DNA of 49,349 bases from Streptomyces jeddahensis (lineage in GTDB: Bacteria > Actinomycetota > Actinomycetes > Streptomycetales > Streptomycetaceae): NCBI RefSeq assembly GCF_001642995.1, contig NZ_LOHS01000080.1, forward strand, positions 1 through 49,349, written 5' to 3'. The position numbers were made by a program, and so were the translations under genes. Positions 35,211 to 41,673 of the stretch are shown one piece after another (position 1 is the stretch's first letter; the number at the start of each line of letters is the position of its first letter). Under the pieces are notes generated by a model. It searched no databases, was not told where the DNA came from, and saw only the letters and a program-made list of their open reading frames with translations.

Positions 35211-35624
35211 CCGGCTTCCCGTCCGGGCATGATCCTTTATCTCGGCCGTGCTCGATGGATTTCAGTCGGGCGGCGCGGCGCCCGGCTTGATCGAATTCGC
35301 TGATCCACTGCGTATGGATCATTCGGCCGATCCGTGATCCATCATCTGTGTGAGATCTCCTCATACAGCGGTGTGTCGTACATCGATTTCGGGCCGGATC
35401 GGGCACGGGTCGGAGTCGCGCCCTCATGTGCCCCTGACCTGGCACTTAGCTTGTGAATTCGGGAAGCGACGGCCGAAACGGTCGCCGGAAGCTGAAATTC
35501 CGCTCGTGTTGATCCATTCCGTCGGCCCAAACCTTGTTGCACGGACCTTGCCGAATGGGTGGCCAGGAAGCTCCGGAGGGGTGATCATGAGAGTCCAGAG
35601 CGCACTTCCCATGAGGAGGCACGG
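35211..35624. promoter_or_regulatory. GATC-rich region upstream of gbn
   Basis: This 414-bp gap has ten GATC sites, at 35231, 35289, 35302, 35317, 35329, 35336, 35354, 35397, 35511 and 35583. Eight fall within 170 bp and one is AGATCT. The stretch is AT-richer than the genome. As Gbn is described as a GATC-binding nucleoid protein, this is a likely autoregulatory or nucleation site. No gene was recognised. Confidence 0.6.
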
Positions 35625-35846
35625 GTGGCCGAGACTCTGAAGAAGGGCAGCCGGGTGACCGGCGCCGCGCGCGACAAGCTCGCGGCAGACCTGAAGAAGA
35701 AGTACGACTCCGGTGCGAGTATTCGGGCACTGGCCGAGGAGACCGGCCGCTCGTATGGCTTCGTACACCGGATGCTGAGCGAGTCCGGGGTCACGCTGCG
35801 GGGACGCGGCGGGGCAACGCGAGGCAAGAAGGCCGCTGCGTCCTGA
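35625..35846 (+). CDS. gbn: GATC-binding nucleoid-associated protein Gbn (SCO1839-like)
   Basis: A 73-residue basic protein with a helix-turn-helix: ASIRALAEETGRSYGFVHRMLSES (read as two helices around GRSYG), then a basic Gly-rich tail ending GKKAAAS. The sequence MAETLKKGSRVTGAARDK closely matches my memory of S. coelicolor SCO1839, described as Gbn, which binds GATC-containing DNA and affects development. GTG 35625 follows GAGGAGG by five bases and gives the expected length; frame upstream is open but unrelated. Neighbours (ABC-F upstream, enoyl-CoA hydratase downstream) fit the conserved order. Confidence 0.88.
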   Translation: MAETLKKGSRVTGAARDKLAADLKKKYDSGASIRALAEETGRSYGFVHRMLSESGVTLRGRGGATRGKKAAAS

Positions 35847-35975
35847 CGCTGACGGCGGAGGCCTCCCGGGTGGCCACCCGGTCGGTCCGGTGATCGGCCG
35901 GGTGGTTACTGTGCAGTCACTTACGGGTGTCCGGGTACGGCACCCTGCCCGACTGCATCCCATCGGAGGCGCCCC

Positions 35976-36767
35976 ATGGCTTCACTCGACCCGGTACTCG
36001 ACAAGGACGGCGTGCGGCTCATCGTCGACGAGGCGATCGCCACGGTGACGTTGGCCAATCCGGCCAAGCGCAATGCCCAGAACTTCGCGCTGTGGCGGGC
36101 GTTGGCCGAGGCCGGACGGGTGTTGCCGGGCAGTGTCCGTGTCGTCGTGCTGCGCGGCGAGGGTAAGTCCTTCTCCGCGGGCCTCGACCGGCAGGCGTTC
36201 ACGCCCGAAGGGTTCGACGGGGAGCCGTCGTTCATCGATCTGGCGCGGAGCTCGGACGAGCAGCTGGACGCGGCGATCGCCGAGTACCAGGAGGCGTTCA
36301 CCTGGTGGCGGCGCAGGGACATCGTGACCATCGCCGCCGTGCAGGGCCATGCGATCGGCGCGGGCTTCCAGCTCGCTCTCGCCTGCGATCTGCGGATCGT
36401 CGCCGACGATGTGCAGTTCGCCATGGGCGAGACCAGCCTCGGCCTGGTCCCCGACCTGACCGGGACGCATCCGCTCGTGGGGCTGGTGGGCTACGCCCGG
36501 GCGCTGGAAATCTGTGCCACCGGGCGCTTCGTCCACGCCGACGAGGCCGAGCGCATCGGCCTGGCCAACCTCGTCGTGCCCGGCGACCAGCTGGACGCCG
36601 CGGCCCACGACCTCGCGGCCGCGCTGCTCGCGGCGCCCCGGGACGCGGTGATCGAGACGAAGGCGCTGCTCCAGGGCGCCACGACCCGCGACTACGACGC
36701 CCAGCGCGCCGCCGAGCGCGCCGCCCAGGCCCGTCGCCTGCGGGACCTGGCGGGGCTCGGCGACTGA
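35976..36767 (+). CDS. Enoyl-CoA hydratase/isomerase family protein
   Basis: A 263-residue crotonase-fold enzyme. It shows the oxyanion-hole segments VLRGEGKSFSAGLDRQAF and QGHAIGAGFQLALACDLRIV, and the second catalytic region GETSLGLVPDLTGTHPLVGLVG. The hydratase Glu of the HAIGAG loop is not obvious, while the Glu in MGETSLG-like position is retained, so hydratase versus isomerase or thioesterase activity is unclear. ATG 35976 follows GGAGG by six bases. It lies 129 bp after gbn. Confidence 0.9.
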   Translation: MASLDPVLDKDGVRLIVDEAIATVTLANPAKRNAQNFALWRALAEAGRVLPGSVRVVVLRGEGKSFSAGLDRQAFTPEGFDGEPSFIDLARSSDEQLDAAIAEYQEAFTWWRRRDIVTIAAVQGHAIGAGFQLALACDLRIVADDVQFAMGETSLGLVPDLTGTHPLVGLVGYARALEICATGRFVHADEAERIGLANLVVPGDQLDAAAHDLAAALLAAPRDAVIETKALLQGATTRDYDAQRAAERAAQARRLRDLAGLGD

Positions 36768-37388
36768 GCGCGGCACGAACCGTTGCGGGCGCGGGCCACC
36801 GTGCCGTGCGGGGACGGGCCACTGTGCCGGTGGCCCGCCGCGCGGTGGTCTGCCGCGCCGATGGCCCCCGTGCGGGTTGTCTGTTGCGCCGGTGGCCCCC
36901 GTGCGGGTTGTCTGTTGCGCCGGTGGCCCCCGTGCCGGTGGCCCGCTGCGCGGTTGTAGGCGTGTCGGTGCCCCTGCCCGTCGTCTTTGCGTCGGATGAG
37001 TTGTCGCGGCCGAGGCCGGTGCGTTTGGGTGTGGCGCGGCCCGCCGGTGGTAGATGCGGGCCCTCGGTGCCTGTCTGGTCCGGCGCTTGCCCGTGACTGC
37101 TCGGCGCGGGGTCGGGCCGCGCGTCTGCGGGACGGTGGACCCGCCGCACGGCCAGCCGGGGTATGCCCGTACCCGCGTATTGCTGGTTCGCCGCGCGGTG
37201 AGTCGTCGCGGGCGCGAGGCCGGTGCCTCGGGGATTCGGGTTGGCTTGGCGCCGCCGGGTTGGCCGCCTCGTAGATCGGCGCCTGCCTGTACGGGTCGGC
37301 TCTCGCCTGCTCGGTGCCGCGTCGGCGTGCGCGGCCGCGGTGATTCCTTGGTGGCGGTCACGTCGGTGTCCGGGCCGCCGTAATCACG
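36768..37388. other. Gene-free convergent region, 621 bp
   Basis: Between two converging genes lies a stretch whose frames are long only because of GC content; none shows a family, a ribosome binding site or normal codon bias. It contains the 31-bp tandem repeat listed separately and many CGGTGGCCC-like fragments at 36785-36955. The right half may be decayed coding sequence, but no parent gene was recognised. Confidence 0.45.
36855..36947. repeat. 31-bp tandem repeat (two full units and a partial third)
   Basis: The unit GCGCCGGTGGCCCCCGTGCG plus GGTTGTCTGTT occurs at 36855-36885 (one mismatch, GCGCCGATGG) and 36886-36916. A third copy starts at 36917 and diverges after GCCCCCGTGC. Near-identity suggests recent slippage or unequal crossing over, a possible strain-typing locus. 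Confidence 0.75.
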
Positions 37389-38300
37389 TCAGCTCAGCTC
37401 TGTCACCAGTACCGCAACCGTCGGGTGGCCGGGCAGGGACTCGGTCACGGCTGCGCGGACCGCGATCGCCACGTCGAGGGTGCGGTGGTCGCGCGAGGCT
37501 GCCAGTTCGACGCGGACGTGCCGACGCGGGAGGGCCGCGTCGGATGCCGCCTGCGAGTGCTCATCGATGTGGACCGCGCGGCCGCGGCCGCCGAGCGTAC
37601 CCGTCAGCCGGACCACACCCGGCACGGCCAGCACCGCCGCGGCCACCCGGGCCTCGTCGCCGCCCGCACCCGATGTCTGCGCCGCCTCCGCAGTCCGTCC
37701 CTCGGCCACACCCGAAGGCTGTCCCGGCTCCGCCCGCCGTTCCTCGTCGGCAGGGGGCCCTTCTGCTTGTGCGCCCGCTGCGGTCTCCTCCGGAGAGCCA
37801 GCGGGCCGCCGCTGCACGTCCCCGGGCTTCCCGGCGCCCGTCTCCGCGCCCGTCTCCGCCGCTTCATCCGGGGCTGCGGCTGTCTCCTCCGTGTCGAGGA
37901 GGGCCGTCACCCGCAGGTCCACCTCCGTGACGGTCAGGCCGATGTCCTCCGTCGCCGTGGTGAACAGGGTCGTGCGCAGGCGGTCGGCCGTCGTCTGGAG
38001 CGGGTCGGCCGGGGTCGCGGCGAACTCCGCGGTGATGCGGAGCGGGCCGGGTGGCAGGGCGCTCGGCGGTGGCGGTACGGCCGGTTCCTGATGTGCGTAC
38101 GGGTCCGCCGGTGCGATGCGGAGGGCGCCGAGGCGGATTCCGGCCCCAGTGTTGCCCGGTGGAGCCTCCGCCGCCGCGCGCAGCACCCGGTCGGCCGCCG
38201 ATTCCGCCAGCCACGCCCCGTCGCGCGGCCCACCGAGGGGCAGCAGTCTGCCGAGGCGCAGCTGTCGCCGCACCGCCTGTGTCCAACGGTCCGCCGTCAT
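37389..38300 (-). CDS. Uncharacterised protein paired with the Asp23/Gls24 cluster
   Basis: A 303-residue protein, annotated in Streptomyces under the misleading label of P10-like protein, as I recall. An N-terminal part (TADRWTQAVRRQLRLGRLLPLGG) is followed by a segment similar in style to Asp23 domains (LRITAEFAATPADPLQTTADRLR), a long acidic Ala/Glu/Pro-rich linker (about 145-215), and a C-terminal part (VAAAVLAVPGVVRLTGTLGG, HVRVELAASRDHRTLDVAIAVRAAV) resembling Asp23/Gls24 sheets and helices. ATG 38300 has GGAG upstream. It diverges from the Gls24 gene by 103 bp, suggesting a related envelope function. Confidence 0.75.
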   Translation of the reverse strand: MTADRWTQAVRRQLRLGRLLPLGGPRDGAWLAESAADRVLRAAAEAPPGNTGAGIRLGALRIAPADPYAHQEPAVPPPPSALPPGPLRITAEFAATPADPLQTTADRLRTTLFTTATEDIGLTVTEVDLRVTALLDTEETAAAPDEAAETGAETGAGKPGDVQRRPAGSPEETAAGAQAEGPPADEERRAEPGQPSGVAEGRTAEAAQTSGAGGDEARVAAAVLAVPGVVRLTGTLGGRGRAVHIDEHSQAASDAALPRRHVRVELAASRDHRTLDVAIAVRAAVTESLPGHPTVAVLVTELS

Positions 38301-38403
38301 TGCTCCAGCCTGCCGCATCCCTGGCGCGCAGCGGGGAAACCGCGCTTAATGTGGGCAATGGAGTACATCCCCTCCCAAAAGTTTCCCAAAAGGATGAGCG
38401 GCG

Positions 38404-38898
38404 ATGACTGAGACGACACAGCAGAAAGGCCCGGAGCCCCGCGAGCAGGCATCGCCGGACGAGCGGGGCAGGAAGGGCGGCCCGGTGCGGCGCGGGGGCG
38501 GCGACCCCGGCACCCGGGGACGTACGACCATCGCCGACGGCGTCGTCGAGAAGATTGCCGGGCTCGCGGCACGCGACTGCTTCGGTGTGCATGCGATGGG
38601 CAGCGGTCTCTCCCGTACCTTCGGCGCCATGCGCGAGCGCGTGCCGGGCGGCGCCGGTGCCAAGTCCGTCACGCGTGGCGTGAAGGCGGAGGTCGGCGAG
38701 GTGCAGACCGCGCTCGACCTGGAGATCGTCGTCGTCTACGGCGTGTCCATCGAGGACGTCGCCCGCGACGTGAGGGAGAACGTGATCGCGGCCGTCGAGC
38801 GCATGACGGGGCTCGAGGTGGTGGAGGTCAACATCGCCGTCAGCGATGTGAAGCTCCCGGAGGAAGAGGAAGAAGAGTCCGAGACGAGGCTGCAGTAG
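38404..38898 (+). CDS. Asp23/Gls24 family envelope stress protein (1)
   Basis: A 164-residue protein. After a charged, disordered N-terminus (1-40), the Asp23 domain starts RTTIADGVVEKIAGLAARDC, with GVKAEVGEVQTALDLEIVVVYG and VARDVRENVIAAVERMTGLEVVEVNIAV. The tail is strongly acidic (PEEEEEESE). In Staphylococcus Asp23 is tethered to the membrane by AmaP; a homologue of AmaP is encoded four genes downstream. GGATGAGCG lies before ATG 38404. A short repeat TCCCAAAAG occurs twice just upstream (about 38373-38392). Confidence 0.9.
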   Translation: MTETTQQKGPEPREQASPDERGRKGGPVRRGGGDPGTRGRTTIADGVVEKIAGLAARDCFGVHAMGSGLSRTFGAMRERVPGGAGAKSVTRGVKAEVGEVQTALDLEIVVVYGVSIEDVARDVRENVIAAVERMTGLEVVEVNIAVSDVKLPEEEEEESETRLQ

Positions 38899-38985
38899 CG
38901 AGCGTTCCTGGTCGGTGGGGTGACGCCCGGTCCGTAGCGGACGTCGCCCTGCCGCAGGCTCTCGAGGCTCACAGAGGAGCGCACG

Positions 38986-39171
38986 ATGAACATGGCCGTG
39001 ATCGGCTTGATCGCCGGAATGGCGCTGGGATTCGCCGGATACTTCGGCGGTTTCGGAGCCTTCCTCCTGGTGGCGGCGCTCGGCGCCGTCGGATTCGTCG
39101 CCGGGCGATTCGCGGAGGGGGACCTGGAACCCGGTGAATTCTTCCGTACCCGCGGCGAACGGCGGCGGTGA
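38986..39171 (+). CDS. Small membrane protein, DUF2273-like
   Basis: A 61-residue protein: one long or two short hydrophobic helices (about 3-43, AVIGLIAGMALGFAGYFGGF then GAFLLVAALGAVGFVAGRF) and a charged tail. Small DUF2273 proteins occur in the asp23 operons of Firmicutes, so the location supports the same role beside Asp23. AGAGGAG precedes ATG 38986. Its stop overlaps the next start (GTGA). Confidence 0.85.
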   Translation: MNMAVIGLIAGMALGFAGYFGGFGAFLLVAALGAVGFVAGRFAEGDLEPGEFFRTRGERRR

Positions 39172-39524
39172 CGCCGTTGCCCGGTCAGTCCGTCGAGCCT
39201 GCAGAGCGCGGCGCAACCCGGATCGCGGACCGGGTCGTCGCCAAGATCGCCGCCTGGGCGGCACGAGAGGCGCTGGACGCGGTCCCCGAGGGCGGTGAGC
39301 CGCCGCATGCGACGGTCACGGTGCACAACCAGAACGCCCGCGTCCGGATCAGCCTCGAACTGGACTATCCGTCCGACATCGGACGCCAGTGCGGTGCTGT
39401 GCGTCGCCGAGTCGCCCAGCGGGTAAAAGCGTTGGCGGGGATGGAGGTGCCCGAAGTGGCCGTCCAGGTGGAGCGGCTGCACTCGGCGTACGCGCGCAGC
39501 GCGGCACAGGGGAGGACACGGTGA
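39168..39524 (+). CDS. Asp23/Gls24 family protein (2)
   Basis: A 118-residue second Asp23 domain: ATRIADRVVAKIAAWAAREAL, then TVTVHNQNARVRISLELDYP and VRRRVAQRVKALAGMEVPEVAVQVERL. It lacks the long disordered N-terminus and acidic tail of the first copy. GTG 39168 overlaps the DUF2273 stop, and its TGA overlaps the next GTG, so it is translated within a coupled set. Two different Asp23 copies may form mixed assemblies. Confidence 0.87.
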   Translation: MTPLPGQSVEPAERGATRIADRVVAKIAAWAAREALDAVPEGGEPPHATVTVHNQNARVRISLELDYPSDIGRQCGAVRRRVAQRVKALAGMEVPEVAVQVERLHSAYARSAAQGRTR

Positions 39525-40216
39525 GCGAGTCCCAAGGCCCGTCGGGTTCGGTCGGCGGCACCCGGCCTCTACCGGTCATCGAGCGGAAGGACGACGGGAC
39601 GCAGAACGGGCTCGACCAGTCCGCGTCCGCGGCCTCGTACGAACCGCTGCCGACCGCCGAGGGCGACAACCGCAGGCCCCGTCGCTTCTGGTCCGCACGC
39701 CGCATCCCCGCGGCGCTGCTCGCGCTGCTGGTCTTCGCAGGCGCGGGGCTGATGCTGTACGACATCGCGGCCGTGCGCGCGGACCGGCCCGCGATGCAGT
39801 GGCGCAGGACCCTCGCCCGCGAGCTCGCCGAACGCCCCCTCGACGACCCCTGGATGCTGACCGGCGCCGGGGTGGCCGCCGCCCTGGGCCTGTGGCTGCT
39901 GGTGCTCGCCGCCACACCGGGCCGCCGGGCGGTCCTGCCGATGCGGCGCGTGCACCCCGACGTACGGTCCGGGCTGCACCGCGACGCCGCCGCCATGGTG
40001 CTGCGCGACCGGGCCATGGAGGTCGCCGGAGTGCAGTCCGTACGGGTGCGTGCGAGGCGCAGGAAGGTCGATGTCCGCGCGGTGTCGCACTTCCGTGACC
40101 TCGACGACGTGCGCACCGACTTGGACACCGTGCTCGCGGACGGTGTACGGGAGCTGGGGCTCGGCCGGGCGCCCGCACTCTCCGTGCACGTCCGCCGGCC
40201 CGGCCGGAAGGGATGA
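39521..40216 (+). CDS. Membrane protein of the Asp23 cluster, DUF6286-like
   Basis: A 231-residue protein with a disordered N-terminus, two transmembrane helices (about 62-84, IPAALLALLVFAGAGLMLYD, and 111-132, WMLTGAGVAAALGLWLLVLA) and a C-terminal cytoplasmic domain (MVLRDRAMEVAGVQSVRVRARRR shown in part) similar in layout to AmaP/Asp23-binding parts. GTG 39521 follows GGAGG and overlaps the previous stop (GTGA). Probably a second membrane anchor for Asp23 proteins; that is inference from context. Confidence 0.83.
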   Translation: MSESQGPSGSVGGTRPLPVIERKDDGTQNGLDQSASAASYEPLPTAEGDNRRPRRFWSARRIPAALLALLVFAGAGLMLYDIAAVRADRPAMQWRRTLARELAERPLDDPWMLTGAGVAAALGLWLLVLAATPGRRAVLPMRRVHPDVRSGLHRDAAAMVLRDRAMEVAGVQSVRVRARRRKVDVRAVSHFRDLDDVRTDLDTVLADGVRELGLGRAPALSVHVRRPGRKG

Positions 40217-40800
40217 GTGCCGTGCTGGGGACGGTCAACCGCGTACTGCTCGGCATCGCCGGCCTGGTGCTGCTGGTGCTGGGCGGCTCGGTGCTCGCTG
40301 TCGGCCTCGGCGTCACGCCGCCGTCGTGGTGGATCCACGACGGCAAGGACGACGTGCTGGTGAGCGACGCCGACCGGGCCAGGTGGCAGGACCAAGGCTG
40401 GTGGTGGCCCGCCGTCATCGCCGTCCTCGCGGTGTCCTTGGTGCTCGCCCTGTGGTGGCTGTCGGCCCAGCTGCGCCGGCGGCGGCTGGCCGAGGTGCTG
40501 GTCGACACCGGCGACGGCGAAGGGGCGCTGCTGCGCGGGCGGGCCCTGGAGACCGTCCTGGCGAGCGAGGCGGGAACGCTGGACGGTGTCGAGCGGGCGC
40601 ACGCCACGCTGACCGGGCGGCGGAGCGCCCCCAAGGCGCGGGTGCGGCTGGTGCTCGAGCCGTTCGCCGCGCCTGGTGATGCGGTGCGGAGGCTGGTGGG
40701 CGAGGCGCTCGCCCATGCGCGGGGCTCCGCCGGGCTTGACCGGCTGCCTGCCGAGGTTCAGCTCCATGCGGTACGGCACCGCGCGGAGCGGGTCAGTTGA
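40213..40800 (+). CDS. amaP: AmaP-like alkaline shock response membrane anchor
   Basis: A 195-residue membrane protein. Two helices (about 8-33 and 63-85) are separated by an extracytoplasmic loop with WWIHDGKDDVLVSDADR; the C-terminal domain is cytoplasmic (GRALETVLASEAGTLDGVE, RVRLVLEPFAAPGDAVRRLV). This is the layout of AmaP, which anchors Asp23 in Staphylococcus. ATG 40213 overlaps the previous stop (ATGA). Sequence identity to AmaP is probably low, so the symbol is functional rather than proven. Confidence 0.75.
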   Translation: MSAVLGTVNRVLLGIAGLVLLVLGGSVLAVGLGVTPPSWWIHDGKDDVLVSDADRARWQDQGWWWPAVIAVLAVSLVLALWWLSAQLRRRRLAEVLVDTGDGEGALLRGRALETVLASEAGTLDGVERAHATLTGRRSAPKARVRLVLEPFAAPGDAVRRLVGEALAHARGSAGLDRLPAEVQLHAVRHRAERVS

Positions 40801-40810
40801 GGCACCGTGC

Positions 40811-40900
40811 GTCGTGGGGCTGTGCCCACCCTCCCCCAAGCTCTCGGCTCCGCTCGAGCAGGGGGAACCCCCATCGCCCTGCGGAACGATTGCCCACAGC
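40811..40900 (-). repeat. R1 palindromic element, copy G (long form), between convergent genes
   Basis: Reverse orientation: on the minus strand it reads GCTGTGGGCAATCGTTCCGC, the GATGGGGG arm, then CTCGAGCGGAGCCGAGAGC, the GGGGGAGGG partner and GGCACAGCCCCACGAC. It fills nearly all of the 113-bp space between converging amaP and SDR genes, so it is the likely bidirectional terminator. Confidence 0.85.
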
Positions 40901-40913
40901 AGATACGACCCCC

Positions 40914-41669
40914 TCAGAAGCCGTGCCTTGCGCCGCCGTCCACCGGGAGCATGATTCCCGTCAGGTACGACGCCGCCGGTGACAGCAGGAATGTCGCTGT
41001 GCGGCCGAATTCCTCCGGGGTGCCGTAGCGGCGCAGCGGGATGTTCGCCTCGTTGGCAGCGCGGGCGGCCTCCGGGTCGGCGGAGAGGGCGTCCAGCTCG
41101 CGGACTCGGTCCGTGTCGATACGGGACGGCAGCAGACCTATGACGCGGATGCCGCGCGGACCGAGCTCGTCGGCGAGCGACTTGGCGAAACCCGCAAGCC
41201 CCGGGCGCAGGCCGTTGGAGATCGTCAGCCCGGGGATCGGCTCGTGCACCGAGCCGGACAGGACGAAGCCGATGACGCCGCCCTCGCCGAGCTCCGCCGC
41301 GGCCGCACGCGCCAGCCGCACCGCGCCGAGGAAGACGGACTCGAACGCCGCCTGCCACTGCTCGTCGGTGTTGTCGGCGACGAAACCGGGAGCGGGGCCG
41401 CCGACGCTGATCAGTACGCCGTCGAAGCCCCCGAAGTGCTCGCGCGCCGCGGCGATGAGGCGCCCGGCTGCGGCGGGGTCCGCGTTGTCCGCGGCCACGC
41501 CGACGGCGTTCGGGCCCAGTTCGGCGGCGGCATCGGCGACGCGCTTCTCGTCCCGGCCGGTGATGACCACCTTCGCGCCGTCGGCGACGAGTTCGCGCGC
41601 CGCCGCGTTGCCCAGTCCCCGGGTGGCTCCGGTGACGACGTAGACACGGTCCTTCAGTCCAAGATCCAT
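40914..41669 (-). CDS. SDR family protein lacking the usual catalytic tyrosine
   Basis: A 251-residue short-chain dehydrogenase/reductase. The NAD(P) loop is VVTGATRGLGNAAA (about 12-25), with ISVGGPAPG in place of the common NNAG. After FVLSGSVHEPIPGL the expected Tyr-x3-Lys reads ISNGLRPGLAG: Asn and Arg replace Tyr and Lys. The end, SYLTGIMLPVDGGARHGF, is normal. Such SN-R variants are known to me among actinobacterial SDRs; catalysis may be altered. ATG 41669. It is 4 bp downstream of the GH15 stop and may be co-transcribed. Confidence 0.86.
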   Translation of the reverse strand: MDLGLKDRVYVVTGATRGLGNAAARELVADGAKVVITGRDEKRVADAAAELGPNAVGVAADNADPAAAGRLIAAAREHFGGFDGVLISVGGPAPGFVADNTDEQWQAAFESVFLGAVRLARAAAAELGEGGVIGFVLSGSVHEPIPGLTISNGLRPGLAGFAKSLADELGPRGIRVIGLLPSRIDTDRVRELDALSADPEAARAANEANIPLRRYGTPEEFGRTATFLLSPAASYLTGIMLPVDGGARHGF

Positions 41670-41673
41670 GGCC

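Noticed and set aside
36855..36947. CRISPR-like array
   Set aside because: Units are directly tandem with no spacers, and no cas genes are present.
35982..37361. Long minus-strand open frame opposite the enoyl-CoA hydratase
   Set aside because: It is the antisense shadow of a clear crotonase gene and then runs through tandem repeats; no family-like sequence or ribosome binding site.
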